In this document: piece after piece, positions 33,842 to 44,080 of the stretch
Layout: each line of letters begins with the position of its first letter
Numbering within the stretch: position 1 is the first letter of the stretch
NCBI GenBank assembly: GCA_958434805.1
Contig: CAUBDX010000012.1
Coordinates: forward strand, 1 to 64,000
Reading direction: 5' to 3'
DNA: 64,000 nt
Source of the DNA: an uncultured Phocaeicola sp.
GTDB taxonomy: Bacteria > Bacteroidota > Bacteroidia > Bacteroidales > Bacteroidaceae
The notes under the pieces: generated by a model
Databases searched by the model: none
Seen by the model: only the letters and a program-made list of their open reading frames with translations
Told to the model about the DNA's origin: nothing
Translations under genes and position numbers: made by a program

Positions 33842-35873
33842 TTCGGGTGTGATACATCGTTTTCAGCTTTTCTTTAAACAGTGCTTTGACTGTTGCTATA
33901 TCCTTGAACGTAATAGGGCATTCTTTGAAATACCCCTCAGATACCTGTGTGTCAATAATCTTATCTACCAGTGTGCTGATGCTTTCTTCCGTGTACTCCG
34001 GCAGGCTGCGTGAAGCCGCTTCTACAGAGTCGGCCATCATCAGGACGGCCTGTTCCTTGGTGAACGGGTTCGGACCGGGGTAGCGGAACTTTTCCTGATC
34101 CACTTCTTCGTCAGGATGTTCGTTTTTATATGAAATGTAGAAATACTTCGTCAGTCCCCGTCCATGATGGGTACTGATAAAGTCTTTGATCACTTTGGGC
34201 AGATTATGCTTTTCCGCCAGTTTCAGTCCGTCGGTGATATGACTGATGATAACCTGGGCGCTTTGTTCATAACTTAAACTCTTGTGCGGGTTGACTCCCG
34301 ACTGGTTTTCTGTGAAAAAAGCCGGATTCACCATTTTACCGATGTCATGATATAATGCTCCCGTACGCACCAGCTGGCTTTTACCTCCAATCTTGTTTGC
34401 CGCCGCCGCAGCCAGGTTTGCCATCTGCAATGAGTGTTGGAAAGTGCCCGGAGCTACTTCGGACATTTCCCGAAGTAAGCTATTGTTGATATTTGACAGT
34501 TCCACCAAAGTCACATCTGAAGTAAAACCGAATATTTTCTCCAAAAGGAACAGTAACGGATAAGCGAACAGCAGTAAGATACCGTTGATCATAAAATAGA
34601 TGTACATGCGCGTATTCAGCTTGGTCAAATCATCTTCATGAATCAGCTCGAAAGCAAAATATAATAAAGCGTAACTGATAAATACAACCAAAGCCGTCCG
34701 TAACAATTGCGACCGTTGGGACAATTCTCTCAAACTATAGATCGCCACCATTCCTGCCACTACCTGTAACAAGATAAACTCATGTGGAAAACGTAAAGTG
34801 ATGGAGCAAAGCAAAATGATAGTGACATGTGCCATGAATGCCGTTCTTGAGTCAAGGAAAACACGGACTATAATCGGAATCATGGCAAATGGAACCACGT
34901 AAATACTTGACAAGTTCTGTTCCACCATAATGGAAGACAGGACGGGGAAGAACACAATCAGCGCAAATAGCAGGGTAAGTGTTCCTTTCCGTTCATAATA
35001 ATCTGCCCGGAACAACTCCAGATAGGCCATGAAGCAGAACAGGAAGATTCCTACATATAATATTTGTCCGGCCAATGTCAGTCTTTTCTCTTGTACCGAG
35101 TCGCTACGTTTTTCCCATTCCTTGCGTAAGGATTCCAATATGTTGTAAGTCTGCTCATCAACAATTTCTCCACGGTCAATAATCTTTTGTCCGTTCAGCA
35201 CAAAGCCGTTTGCCCATGAAATATTAGAGAGCAGGTCTTTTTGCGCCGCCTCGGACTTTTCTTCATCATAAACCAGATTAGGTGTAATGTAATCATTCAG
35301 ATTACATTGTTGTAATATCTTCTTTTTGTAGTGGGTGGTATCCGCATTCAGCAAATATTCATAGGCTTCCTTCACGGTGTACAATTGGTCGATAAAACGG
35401 CTTGTCGCTACATTCTTGTCTACCAGCCGTATGGCAATGATACTGTCTTCCTCCATACGCTTCAAGTCATTTCCGGCAATGATTCCGTCCTCATACAGTG
35501 CCTTTAATGTGCGTTCAATATAACGCACATAGTCCGTGCCCGGCAGTGAATGGCGTAAGGTCTTGTTGTAATCCTCCCTTAATTTGGAAAGGACATTTTT
35601 TTCGGCTTCCTTGTCTATCTGGAAATAAGGTTGATAGTCTGCCAGGATGCTGTCCTGTTCCTTTTGTACTTGTATGTCGTTTTTGTAAATCGGAAAATCA
35701 AATGATGCCTGTAACAGTCCGTATTTCCAAGGCTTGTTTATATCAAATTGATAGTTGAACTTTCCTTCATTGGGTAAAAAGTAGACTATCACTGATACTG
35801 TGGCAATGAAAATAAGGCTTTTATAAATCAAATTTTTATATGAAAACCGTTGGTTGGTCTTGAAACTTCTCAT
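33816..35873 (-). CDS. 7TM-HD family phosphodiesterase (PgpH-like)
   Basis: 685 residues. An N-terminal signal anchor and extracytoplasmic 7TMR-HDED-type domain (about 45-270) are followed by seven transmembrane helices (about 280-460) and a cytoplasmic HD domain (about 480-670) with L-Y-H-D-I-G-K-M. PgpH in Listeria hydrolyses c-di-AMP; the same role here is inferred. Divergent from gltX. Confidence 0.85.
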   Translation of the reverse strand: MRSFKTNQRFSYKNLIYKSLIFIATVSVIVYFLPNEGKFNYQFDINKPWKYGLLQASFDFPIYKNDIQVQKEQDSILADYQPYFQIDKEAEKNVLSKLREDYNKTLRHSLPGTDYVRYIERTLKALYEDGIIAGNDLKRMEEDSIIAIRLVDKNVATSRFIDQLYTVKEAYEYLLNADTTHYKKKILQQCNLNDYITPNLVYDEEKSEAAQKDLLSNISWANGFVLNGQKIIDRGEIVDEQTYNILESLRKEWEKRSDSVQEKRLTLAGQILYVGIFLFCFMAYLELFRADYYERKGTLTLLFALIVFFPVLSSIMVEQNLSSIYVVPFAMIPIIVRVFLDSRTAFMAHVTIILLCSITLRFPHEFILLQVVAGMVAIYSLRELSQRSQLLRTALVVFISYALLYFAFELIHEDDLTKLNTRMYIYFMINGILLLFAYPLLFLLEKIFGFTSDVTLVELSNINNSLLREMSEVAPGTFQHSLQMANLAAAAANKIGGKSQLVRTGALYHDIGKMVNPAFFTENQSGVNPHKSLSYEQSAQVIISHITDGLKLAEKHNLPKVIKDFISTHHGRGLTKYFYISYKNEHPDEEVDQEKFRYPGPNPFTKEQAVLMMADSVEAASRSLPEYTEESISTLVDKIIDTQVSEGYFKECPITFKDIATVKALFKEKLKTMYHTRISYPELRK

Positions 35874-35922
35874 AATCGTATATTTTTGCGCGCAAAATAC
35901 GAAAAAATCGGGAAATTTAGAT

Positions 35923-35930
35923 TAATTTTG
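35923..35930 (+). promoter_or_regulatory. -7 box (TAATTTTG) of gltX
   Basis: Exact match 24 bases before the ATG, in the 81-bp region shared with the divergent phosphodiesterase gene. Confidence 0.5.
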
Positions 35931-35954
35931 CGGCGTATTTTATATAAAACAACA

Positions 35955-37472
35955 ATGTCAGAAAGAAAAGTAAGAGTTCGTTTTGCTCCGAGCCCGACGG
36001 GAGCGTTGCATATCGGCGGTGTGCGCACAGCCTTGTATAACTATCTGTTTGCTCGCCAGCATGGTGGAGATTTAATTTTCCGTATAGAAGATACCGACTC
36101 AAATCGCTTTGTTCCGGGTGCGGAAGAATATATCATTGAGTCGTTTAAGTGGTTGGGGATAAACTTTGACGAAGGAGTCAGCTTTGGTGGTAACTACGGC
36201 CCCTACCGTCAGTCTGAACGTCGTGATATTTATAAGAAATATGTACAGGTGTTGCTTGACAGCGGTAAGGCGTATATTGCTTTCGATACTCCGGCGGAGT
36301 TGGACGCCAAACGTCAGGAAATCTCTAATTTCCAGTACGATGCTTCTACCCGTATGTCTATGCGTAACTCTTTGACTCTGCCGAAAGAAGAAGTGGATGC
36401 ACTGATTGCCGATGGGAAGCAATATGTGGTACGTTTCAAGATTGAACCGAATGAAGATGTACACGTACATGATATTATCCGTGGCGAGGTAGTGATCAAT
36501 TCTTCCATTTTGGATGATAAAGTTTTATATAAATCGGCGGATGAACTGCCTACTTATCATTTGGCAAACATTGTGGACGACCATTTGATGGAAGTTTCCC
36601 ATGTAATCCGTGGTGAGGAATGGTTGCCTTCCGCTCCGTTGCATGTCCTGCTGTACCGGGCTTTCGGCTGGGCGGATACCATGCCCGAGTTCGCACATCT
36701 TCCCTTGTTGTTGAAACCGGATGGTAACGGTAAACTGAGCAAGCGTGATGGTGACCGTCTTGGCTTCCCTGTTTTCCCGTTGGAATGGCACGACCCCAAG
36801 ACCGGTGAGGTGTCTTCCGGTTATCGTGAGTCGGGTTACCTGCCCGAAGCTGTTATCAATTTCCTTGCCCTGTTGGGATGGAATCCGGGAAATGACCAGG
36901 AACTGATGTCCTTGGATGAACTGGTGAAGCTTTTTGACCTGCACCGTTGCAGCAAAGCCGGGGCAAAATTCGACTTTGAAAAAGGAAAATGGTTTAACCA
37001 TGAATATATATTGAAGAAAAGCAATGAGGAAGTAGCCGGGCTTTTCATGCCGATCTTGAAAGAGCATGGCATTGAAGCTCCTATGGATAAAGTGGTGACC
37101 GTGGTAGGCTTGATGAAAGATCGTGTAAGTTTTATCAAGGATTTGTGGGAAACTTGCAAATTCTTCTTCGTCGCTCCTACGGAATATGATGAGAAGACCC
37201 GTAAAAAACGTTGGAAAGAGGACTCTCCCGAACGTATGCTGGAGTTGGCGGACGTATTGGAGGCCTTGGACGACTTCTCGCTGGAGAATCAGGAGGCTGT
37301 GGTCATGAAATGGATAGAAGATAAAGGTTATCACTTGGGTAATATAATGAATGCTTTCCGTTTAACCTTGGTAGGCGAAGGTAAAGGCCCGCATATGTTT
37401 GATATTTCAGCCGTTTTAGGGAAAGAAGAAACATTGCGACGCATTCGTCGGGCTGTGGAAGTGCTCAAGTAA
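35955..37472 (+). CDS. gltX: Glutamyl-tRNA synthetase
   Basis: 505 residues. It charges tRNA-Glu with glutamate. Class I signatures: H-I-G-G (HIGH motif in [10 protein letters not shown]) near 18-21 and K-L-S-K-R (KMSKS) near 259-263. Start moved to the ATG before the conserved [11 protein letters not shown]; an upstream frame of 35 codons lies across the promoter. Followed at 12 bases by waaA. Confidence 0.95.
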   Translation: MSERKVRVRFAPSPTGALHIGGVRTALYNYLFARQHGGDLIFRIEDTDSNRFVPGAEEYIIESFKWLGINFDEGVSFGGNYGPYRQSERRDIYKKYVQVLLDSGKAYIAFDTPAELDAKRQEISNFQYDASTRMSMRNSLTLPKEEVDALIADGKQYVVRFKIEPNEDVHVHDIIRGEVVINSSILDDKVLYKSADELPTYHLANIVDDHLMEVSHVIRGEEWLPSAPLHVLLYRAFGWADTMPEFAHLPLLLKPDGNGKLSKRDGDRLGFPVFPLEWHDPKTGEVSSGYRESGYLPEAVINFLALLGWNPGNDQELMSLDELVKLFDLHRCSKAGAKFDFEKGKWFNHEYILKKSNEEVAGLFMPILKEHGIEAPMDKVVTVVGLMKDRVSFIKDLWETCKFFFVAPTEYDEKTRKKRWKEDSPERMLELADVLEALDDFSLENQEAVVMKWIEDKGYHLGNIMNAFRLTLVGEGKGPHMFDISAVLGKEETLRRIRRAVEVLK

Positions 37473-37484
37473 TAGCCGGTAGTT

Positions 37485-38705
37485 ATGATTTATAACCTAG
37501 TCATCTATATTTATCTATTCGGGGTGAAGGTTGCCGGCCTGTTCAGCGCCAAGCCCGCCAAAATGGTGAAAGGACACCGGGAAGTATTTGATATCTTGCG
37601 TAACAAGATAGACAAAAATGCCCGTTATATTTGGTTTCATGCAGCTTCATTGGGGGAGTTCGAACAGGGACGCCCTTTGATAGAACGTATCCGTAAGGAG
37701 CATCCCGAATATAAAATATTGCAGACTTTCTTTTCTCCCTCAGGGTATGAAGTGAGAAAGAACTACCAGGGGGCAGACCTTGTCTGCTATCTGCCTTTCG
37801 ACACTCCGCGTAATGTCCGTCGGTTTGTAGAATTGGCTAATCCCTGTATGGTGTTTTTTATCAAGTACGAATTTTGGCAGAATTACTTGAATGAGTTGCA
37901 TAGGAGAGGTATTCCCACCTATAGCGTATCTTCCATTTTCCGTCCCAATCAGATTTTTTTCCGTTGGTATGGGAAGAGATATAGTGAGGTGCTGAGGACT
38001 TTTGCTCATTTGTTTGTACAGAACGAAGTTTCCAAAGAATTGCTGGCGACAATTGGCGTGACCGATGTGACAGTTGTGGGCGATACTCGTTTTGACCGCG
38101 TGCTGGATATCTGCCATCAAGCCAAGCAGCTTCCGCTGGTGGAGAAGTTCAAAGGTGATTCGTTGACTTTTGTTGCAGGCAGCTCATGGGGACCGGATGA
38201 GGATATTTTTATCAAGTATTTCAATGAGCATCCTGAGATGAAGCTGGTTATTGCTCCTCATGTGGTGAGCGACAGTCATTTGAAGGAGATTTTAGATAAG
38301 GTGAAACGTCCGTGCATCCGCTATACCGAGGCTACGGAAGAAAATGTGACACAGGCCGATTGTTTGATTATCGACTGTTACGGACTGCTGTCCTCCATTT
38401 ACCGATATGGTGAGATTTCGTATATTGGGGGTGGCTTTGGAGTTGGAATTCATAATGTGCTGGAAGCGGCTGTATATGGTATTCCTGTGATATTCGGACC
38501 TAACAACAAGAAATTCCGCGAGGCGCAACATTTGTTGGAGCAGAAAGGCGGTTTTGAAGTAACCGGTTATGATGATTTTAAACGGTTGATGGACAAATTC
38601 CTGTCGGATGAGGCTTATTTGCAACAAGCAGGGAAAGCTGCCGGAAATTATGTGAACCATAATGCCGGAGCATTAGAAAAGATAATGAAAGATATCACTC
38701 TCTGA
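37485..38705 (+). CDS. waaA: Kdo transferase (3-deoxy-D-manno-octulosonate transferase)
   Basis: 406 residues. It adds Kdo to lipid A precursor at the inner-membrane cytosolic face. One N-terminal membrane helix (about 1-20), then the GT-B fold with F-H-A-A-S-L-G-E-F-E-Q-G-R near 48-60 and G-G-F-G-V-G-I-H-N-V-L-E-A-A near 313-326. Co-transcribed with gltX, and followed by a strong terminator. Confidence 0.9.
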   Translation: MIYNLVIYIYLFGVKVAGLFSAKPAKMVKGHREVFDILRNKIDKNARYIWFHAASLGEFEQGRPLIERIRKEHPEYKILQTFFSPSGYEVRKNYQGADLVCYLPFDTPRNVRRFVELANPCMVFFIKYEFWQNYLNELHRRGIPTYSVSSIFRPNQIFFRWYGKRYSEVLRTFAHLFVQNEVSKELLATIGVTDVTVVGDTRFDRVLDICHQAKQLPLVEKFKGDSLTFVAGSSWGPDEDIFIKYFNEHPEMKLVIAPHVVSDSHLKEILDKVKRPCIRYTEATEENVTQADCLIIDCYGLLSSIYRYGEISYIGGGFGVGIHNVLEAAVYGIPVIFGPNNKKFREAQHLLEQKGGFEVTGYDDFKRLMDKFLSDEAYLQQAGKAAGNYVNHNAGALEKIMKDITL

Positions 38706-38732
38706 ATGTTTCAAGGTGCTTTGAGTATATGC

Positions 38733-38773
38733 AGGTTATAGAGAAGATTTGGCTCTATAACCTGTTTTTTTTC
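38733..38773 (+). terminator. Terminator after waaA
   Basis: CAGGTTATAGAG and CTCTATAACCTG perfect 12-bp arms, 9-base loop, followed by eight T. Confidence 0.85.
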
Positions 38774-39608
38774 CTTCAAATCCTTCATTTTAAGATAATT
38801 TATTGTTAATCAGTTGGTTATAATGAACCATTTTCACTTTATTTCCTTCATCCGGATATAAATCCTTCAGCCTGCTGAAATGAGGGCTTGTCCGGCTTTT
38901 GGGTCAGCAGAAATTTAGTGGGGATTTTATTTCATGCGATTGTTTGTGATACCCTGTACGAGCGTTCGTAATTTTATGTATGGTTTGTATGGCAGGCAAA
39001 AGTAAGGATGGGGATTGCATATATGCCCTCACTTTAGCATTTCGACTTGTTGCTATATACCATACATGTAGTCAGATGTATATCTTCCTGCCCATATGCT
39101 GTTTCGCTTTTTTTAAAAGAAGGCTGTCTGGGGATTTTTCCTCCCTACGTAAGGAATGCGTAGCCTTGTAGTCAGCTTCATCCTTAAAAGATCTTATCCA
39201 TATCTCTAACCCTTTCCCGCCGTATGGCTAAGGGTTTTCTTCCTGCCTGTTTTATCTCCGCAAGCCTTTGGAGTTGACTCCATAGTCTTGGGAGATAACT
39301 CCAAAGCTTATGGAGATAACTCCAAAGGCTATGGAGATAGAATACATCCGTATAAAAAGGTTTAATCAGGAGATAGAAAAGGTTTATGCAACAGGGCCCG
39401 ATCTATTGTTATTTCCACAATAATCCCAAATGCTCCCGGACTTTTATAGTAGAACTTTTTAAAAAAGCTGGTTGGCGGTTTTCTCTTTGATGAAATAAAA
39501 AAAGTTAAAAGGATGAACTTTTCTTCTTTTAAAGCTAACATGAACTCTTTATAAGAGGAAATCTTCTGTTTTTCAGTTTGTTATGCTTCGCTTTTACATG
39601 AACCGATT
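38774..39608. other. Gene-poor AT-rich stretch before the surface-protein locus
   Basis: No supported gene; the 63-residue frame at 38980-39171 has no start context or family. It contains the 21-bp-period palindrome array at 39270-39340 and otherwise AT-rich DNA leading to the candidate invertible segment. Confidence 0.5.
39270..39340. repeat. Palindrome array with 21-bp period
   Basis: GGAGTTGACTCC at 39270, GGAGATAACTCC at 39291 and 39312, and a partial GGAGATAG at 39333, separated by 9-base spacers (ATAGTCTTG, AAAGCTTAT, AAAGGCTAT). Same architecture as the array at 18.4 kb but unrelated unit sequence. Confidence 0.65.
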
Positions 39609-39825
39609 TATATATCTCTTGATAAGAGATATATATTTTCTGTGCAAAAATAAGCAAAGTTTTGAGAACTAATACATTTTTGGCAAAAAAAATAGGAATT
39701 TATATAAAAAAATAGTTCTCTCATTTATTTATATTCTTCTTTATTTCGTTTCAACAGCTCTGTAATATGTTGATATAATGTGTGTTAATACCTTTTGTAG
39801 ATCTCTTATCAAGAGATCTACAAAA
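39609..39825. promoter_or_regulatory. Candidate invertible promoter segment
   Basis: The 17-mer ATCTCTTGATAAGAGAT at 39614-39630 recurs in exact inverted orientation (ATCTCTTATCAAGAGAT) at 39801-39817. Each copy sits in a longer palindrome (39609-39635 and 39793-39825). The 170 bp between hold promoter-like boxes in both directions: leftward TATTTTTG at 39652-39645 and TTTG-N21-AAACTTTG; rightward TACCTTTTG just inside the right repeat. Inversion would switch which one faces the AraC and surface-protein genes. A hairpin AAGACC/GGTCTT at 39837-39870 follows. Confidence 0.6.
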
Positions 39826-39907
39826 ATGTCGTTTTTAAGACCTTTTTATATATGGAATATATCTGGTCTTTGAAGCGGTATAATTAAATGAAAACAACAT
39901 AAAGCAG

Positions 39908-40396
39908 ATGGAATATCTATTTCTGAGACGTAAACGCACGACCGCTACTTCCGAGCGACAGAAGACTTTGCTTTTCAAGGCTGCCGAGCGGCAATGGAAA
40001 GAGGAGTTTGCCGGAAAGGAAACAGACATTCGCAAGGTGGATTGTAATATATATAAAGGTATATTGTACCAGCTTGAGATACGTCAGGTATTTCTTGACA
40101 CCTCGCTTTCTCTGAAGAAACTGAGTGCACTGCTTGAAACAAACCAGACCTATCTGAGCAATGTGGTGAACAAATACTTCGGTTGTAATTTGAAGGAACT
40201 TGTGAACACGTATCGTGTGGAATATGCCAAAGAACTTCTCTGTTCCCGACGTTGTGCGCTGACTGAGCTGCCTTGCAGTTGTGGCTTTGCTTCGAAAAGT
40301 GCTTTCTACTCTGCTTTCAGCCGTATTGTCGGGGTATCACCTTTGTCATATCAGACTCAAGAAAGAAGGAGGCATCATTTGCAGGCAGTAAACTAG
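39908..40396 (+). CDS. AraC-type HTH regulator
   Basis: 162 residues. The C-terminal half is a full AraC double HTH: L-S-L-K-K-L-S-A-L-L-E-T-N-Q-T-Y-L-S near 67-84 and C-G-F-A-S-K-S-A-F-Y-S-A-F-S-R-I near 125-140. The N-terminal 60 residues are basic and not a recognised sensor domain. Downstream of the candidate invertible segment and 81 bases upstream of the surface-lipoprotein gene, which it probably controls. Confidence 0.85.
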   Translation: MEYLFLRRKRTTATSERQKTLLFKAAERQWKEEFAGKETDIRKVDCNIYKGILYQLEIRQVFLDTSLSLKKLSALLETNQTYLSNVVNKYFGCNLKELVNTYRVEYAKELLCSRRCALTELPCSCGFASKSAFYSAFSRIVGVSPLSYQTQERRRHHLQAVN

Positions 40397-40477
40397 CTAA
40401 GCTATTAATAATGAACCAACAGAATATGTATAACCAATTTTAGTTTTTTAAATTTATAAATTTAAAGTTTTTCTATT

Positions 40478-43285
40478 ATGAACAAAAAGTTTTTAAGTGC
40501 AATCCTGTTCGGAGCCTTAATGGTGACCTCGACAGGAACATTTGTGTCTTGTAAGGACTATGATGATGACATTGACCGCATCGACAAGGAATTGAGCGAA
40601 GTCAAGGAAACCATTGCAAGTCTTGACTCGGCAATTAAGGCAGGTAAATTCGTTCAGTCATGTAATGAGGTTACCGGTGGATATGAACTGGTTTTCACTG
40701 ACGGTTCCAAAATTACTATCAAGAATGGTACGAATGGAACAGATGGAGCAGCCGGTACTACTGTTATCCCTGAATTCCGTGTGGAAGGCAATTACTGGCA
40801 GGTCAGCACAGATAAAGGTGCTACTTGGGTGGATGTGAAAGATACCGAAGGTAACAAAGTTCCGGCCAGAGGTCAGGATGGTGAAGCTGCCGGTTCAAAC
40901 GTGTCTTGGGTGACAGTGGATGGTGTGGAATACATCAAGATCGGTGACAAAGTTACTGATTTGAAGCAGAACAATGAATTTCCTAACATTGCTGTAGATG
41001 CTGAAAGCAAGACTGTAATCGTGACTATCGACGGTCAGAACTATACTTTGCTGCAGGAAGGTTCTGCATTCAAAGGGTTACAGACTGTAGTTTACAGAAA
41101 ACAGGCTGTTGATGATGCCAGTGATGTTTGTTATGCTTATAATGTATATAATACAGATAATGAATTGTTTGCAGCTGTTCCTGCTTATGCTTCTTTCAAG
41201 GTTTATCCAGGTGATTTCTCATTGGACAATGCTAAATTCTCGTTCGTTGATACATACAAATTGAGTCGTAGTGTAGAACCGGCTTTGGTATATATGGATG
41301 GTTCGGCTACTTTAGCAAACGGAGTATTGAAACTTGCCATGATACCTAATGAAGGAATAAGTGAAGGAACAGTAGTTGCAACTTCTTTAGATGTAACTAT
41401 GTATGGTCAATACACTTCTGCTTCTGATTACTTTACAGTAGGAAGAACAAATGTTACTACTGATAATATCAAGAACGCATTCACTTCCACTACCGTAACA
41501 GGTAACAATTATCCGAAGATTATTACTGAAGGATGGAATGCTTATGATGGATATGATTTTGGTAAATTCAACTATCAAGGTACTTACAATGTAAATGATT
41601 CTATTGATGTTTATATTCAAAGTGCTAAGGTTTGGGTAAAAGAAACAGGTATTGTTTATGAAAAGGCTTTCAGACTGTTGGATCAGAATGAAGAATACAC
41701 TTTTAAGGGTCAAACTATTAAGACTCATCAAGGTATCTTTGAACTGAAAGATAATGTCTTGTCTGTGAAATCAACTAACCAAGCTTCTGCTATTGATGAA
41801 TATGCAGCTATTGAAGTAACTACTACTGTTAAGGCTCAAGAAGAAGGAATTAAAGATTATGAGATAAAGAATGTAGTATTTATCAAAGCAGTTCGTCCTG
41901 CTGTTAATCCTAACTTCTCAACTGTTGCTTTGAAACCGTTGAACGCTACAGACAACTTCACATTTACTTACAATAGTGCAAAATCTCAAGTTATCACTTT
42001 GGATGTTCGTGACTTTGAAAATGCTATCGAAGGACGTGATGTTGTTTCATATAACAATACGGTGTATTCTACTTTTGTTCAATTGTATATACCTGAATAT
42101 GACACAGCCAACAAGTTGGTAGGTTATACTAACAAGTCTAGTCAATGTTTCAATTCCTTCTGGAATGTACGAAATCAAGATGTAACTGAAGTTGCTAAAT
42201 ATTTTGAAGATAATGCCATTGTAAATGAAGCTGTTCTCTACTATAAGAATGGTGGAAATAATGCAGATAAAGATTCTTTATTCTTAATTTTGACACCAGG
42301 TGCTGGTCAGAAACAAATCAAGAAGGCTAATTTGTTGATGGGGTCAATCTATTCATATAATAACTATGATTGGAACAGTGACTATGATATGGTGATGACC
42401 GATGGTATCAACACTCCTTACGGTGTTTACAACAAGTATGAGAATAAACTGTTCAAGGTTACAATCAACGACTTCTCTGTAACTTATACATTCGATTGTC
42501 CGATTAAGGATCAGTATAAGAACCGCATTATCATGGGTGAATGGGTTAAGAGTGGAGCAAATTACACAGACTTCATTATGCAATCTCAGGTATTTGACGA
42601 AATGTATGATGTTGTTCCTGAAGATGCTATAGTGAAATTTGATATGGCTTCAAAGAACCAGAACGCTTATGTTCAGGAAATGATGAAGAGTGGTGATATC
42701 AAGTGGGCTACTACTAACCAGATTGTATTTACTCCACGTGTAGATTTGGCTAAGGTTGGCAAACTGAAAGTTGATATTTACGATATTACAGCAGGTGATA
42801 CTGATTCTAAACGTGTACTCTTCGATACAGAAGAATGGACTGTGCAAACACCGATCTTGGCATTCTCTGATGTTGTTGACTTGAAGTATAACAATCCTGC
42901 ATTAGCAACTGGTGAACAAATTAATCTCTTTGATTTGATTAATGGCTTGAAAGTTGCTGCTGACAAGAAGAAATGGACAGATTTGACTTTGAAAGATGCT
43001 GTTGGTAATAAGTTGGTAGTATATGATGGAGCCAATGATCTTGCTAAAGCAGAACCTATTGCAGCTACATTGTATCAGAAGGACTCTGAATCTACAGGTG
43101 TTAAAGTTGATATCTCTGAAGCAGACAAGGCTGAATACAGCTATGCTAACGGTATCCTTACTTGGAATGGCGAACCTACAGGTACTGTTTATGAGCATGA
43201 TGTTCAATTTATCATCACTTATACTCATGACTGGGGTGTTGTAACCAAGACATTCAAGGTAACTGTAACAAGAAAAGTACAGTAA
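40478..43285 (+). CDS. Large surface lipoprotein, S-layer-like
   Basis: 935 residues. Signal peptide with lipid cysteine near 25 followed by K-D-Y-D-D-D, an acidic surface-export signature. Then a short coiled coil (about 28-55), a G-x-N-G-T-D-G-A-A-G collagen-like turn and a repeated domain containing Y-W-Q-V-S-T-D-K-G-A-T-W, as in DUF4988/S-layer-like Bacteroides proteins. The rest is beta-rich, ending in an Ig-like D-W-G-V-V-T-K-T-F-K-V-T-V-T. Strong codon use and a terminator suggest high expression. The parallel to the phase-variable S-layer protein BT1927 of B. thetaiotaomicron is by architecture and recall. Confidence 0.75.
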   Translation: MNKKFLSAILFGALMVTSTGTFVSCKDYDDDIDRIDKELSEVKETIASLDSAIKAGKFVQSCNEVTGGYELVFTDGSKITIKNGTNGTDGAAGTTVIPEFRVEGNYWQVSTDKGATWVDVKDTEGNKVPARGQDGEAAGSNVSWVTVDGVEYIKIGDKVTDLKQNNEFPNIAVDAESKTVIVTIDGQNYTLLQEGSAFKGLQTVVYRKQAVDDASDVCYAYNVYNTDNELFAAVPAYASFKVYPGDFSLDNAKFSFVDTYKLSRSVEPALVYMDGSATLANGVLKLAMIPNEGISEGTVVATSLDVTMYGQYTSASDYFTVGRTNVTTDNIKNAFTSTTVTGNNYPKIITEGWNAYDGYDFGKFNYQGTYNVNDSIDVYIQSAKVWVKETGIVYEKAFRLLDQNEEYTFKGQTIKTHQGIFELKDNVLSVKSTNQASAIDEYAAIEVTTTVKAQEEGIKDYEIKNVVFIKAVRPAVNPNFSTVALKPLNATDNFTFTYNSAKSQVITLDVRDFENAIEGRDVVSYNNTVYSTFVQLYIPEYDTANKLVGYTNKSSQCFNSFWNVRNQDVTEVAKYFEDNAIVNEAVLYYKNGGNNADKDSLFLILTPGAGQKQIKKANLLMGSIYSYNNYDWNSDYDMVMTDGINTPYGVYNKYENKLFKVTINDFSVTYTFDCPIKDQYKNRIIMGEWVKSGANYTDFIMQSQVFDEMYDVVPEDAIVKFDMASKNQNAYVQEMMKSGDIKWATTNQIVFTPRVDLAKVGKLKVDIYDITAGDTDSKRVLFDTEEWTVQTPILAFSDVVDLKYNNPALATGEQINLFDLINGLKVAADKKKWTDLTLKDAVGNKLVVYDGANDLAKAEPIAATLYQKDSESTGVKVDISEADKAEYSYANGILTWNGEPTGTVYEHDVQFIITYTHDWGVVTKTFKVTVTRKVQ

Positions 43286-43351
43286 ACATTCGGGCTAAGA
43301 TAGGAAGTATAGTTTAAATTTGATATGCTTTCTTCTTGATAACCTCAAGCG

Positions 43352-43398
43352 AGGAGGGGATATGAATCTGATAACAGAGGAATATCCTCTCCTTTTTT
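43352..43398 (+). terminator. Terminator after the surface-lipoprotein gene
   Basis: AGGAGGGGATAT pairs with ATATCCTCTCCT (one G-U), 18-base loop, followed by a T run. Confidence 0.75.
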
Positions 43399-43423
43399 AT
43401 TATAAAAATAGATTCTTGATATA

Positions 43424-44080
43424 ATGACGAAATTAGTTCGATGCGGTATAAACTTTTATGCGGATGTAGATAATAAAAAAGCGGTAAATGATAGGGATGC
43501 CTTGCAGAACACTAAATTAATGGAACATTATACTCACCTTCTTGGTCAATTACAGTATGAAGGAGCTGGTATCTGGAGCCGTTTTAATATTATGTTCGGA
43601 ATAAATGTTTCTTTATTCGGATTGGAAACCGTCTTGTTTAACTCTATATGTCAAACTTCTGAATATCTGACATTTATTATTGCATTTGGCGGATTGTCAT
43701 TTTCAATATGGTCTATTTACGTAATGCAGAGATTATGGAGTTATCATGAGCACTGGAAGAATATGTTATGTGAAGCGGAAAAGGCTTTTCCGGATGAGTA
43801 TGTGAAACTTTTCACAAAGATTCCTTCTAATTTGAAAAGAGAGAAAAAGTCTTGGGAGTTATGGCTGAAATCATACACCCAACCTTTTTTTGCCATATTG
43901 TCTCTTATTTGGTTGCTTATTATGGTGTTAAACCATGCTATTTATACTGATATGCTGAATAAGGAAAATATTATTCATCACGTGGGTGTGGTGAAAATAC
44001 AACAGAATGAAAATTTAAACAATAATGAAGATGAAAAAGATGATGGATTCGACTACTGTGATTATTACTACAACAGATAA
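43424..44080 (+). CDS. Hypothetical membrane protein
   Basis: 218 residues. Transmembrane helices at about 53-72, 77-98 and 150-170, with a W-S-R-F-N-I-M-F-G-I-N entry that resembles two- or three-helix membrane proteins linked to accessory loci, but I cannot name the family. The last 20 residues are low-complexity (N, D, E, Y) and are read in the region where the next gene starts in another frame (56-base overlap), implying translational coupling. Confidence 0.6.
   Translation: MTKLVRCGINFYADVDNKKAVNDRDALQNTKLMEHYTHLLGQLQYEGAGIWSRFNIMFGINVSLFGLETVLFNSICQTSEYLTFIIAFGGLSFSIWSIYVMQRLWSYHEHWKNMLCEAEKAFPDEYVKLFTKIPSNLKREKKSWELWLKSYTQPFFAILSLIWLLIMVLNHAIYTDMLNKENIIHHVGVVKIQQNENLNNNEDEKDDGFDYCDYYYNR

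Noticed and set aside
38980..39171. 63-residue frame in the gene-poor region after waaA
   Set aside because: No promoter, no family, atypical composition.
39270..39340. CRISPR array or terminator cluster
   Set aside because: The spacers are 9 bases and there are no T tracts. A phased dyad array fits better.
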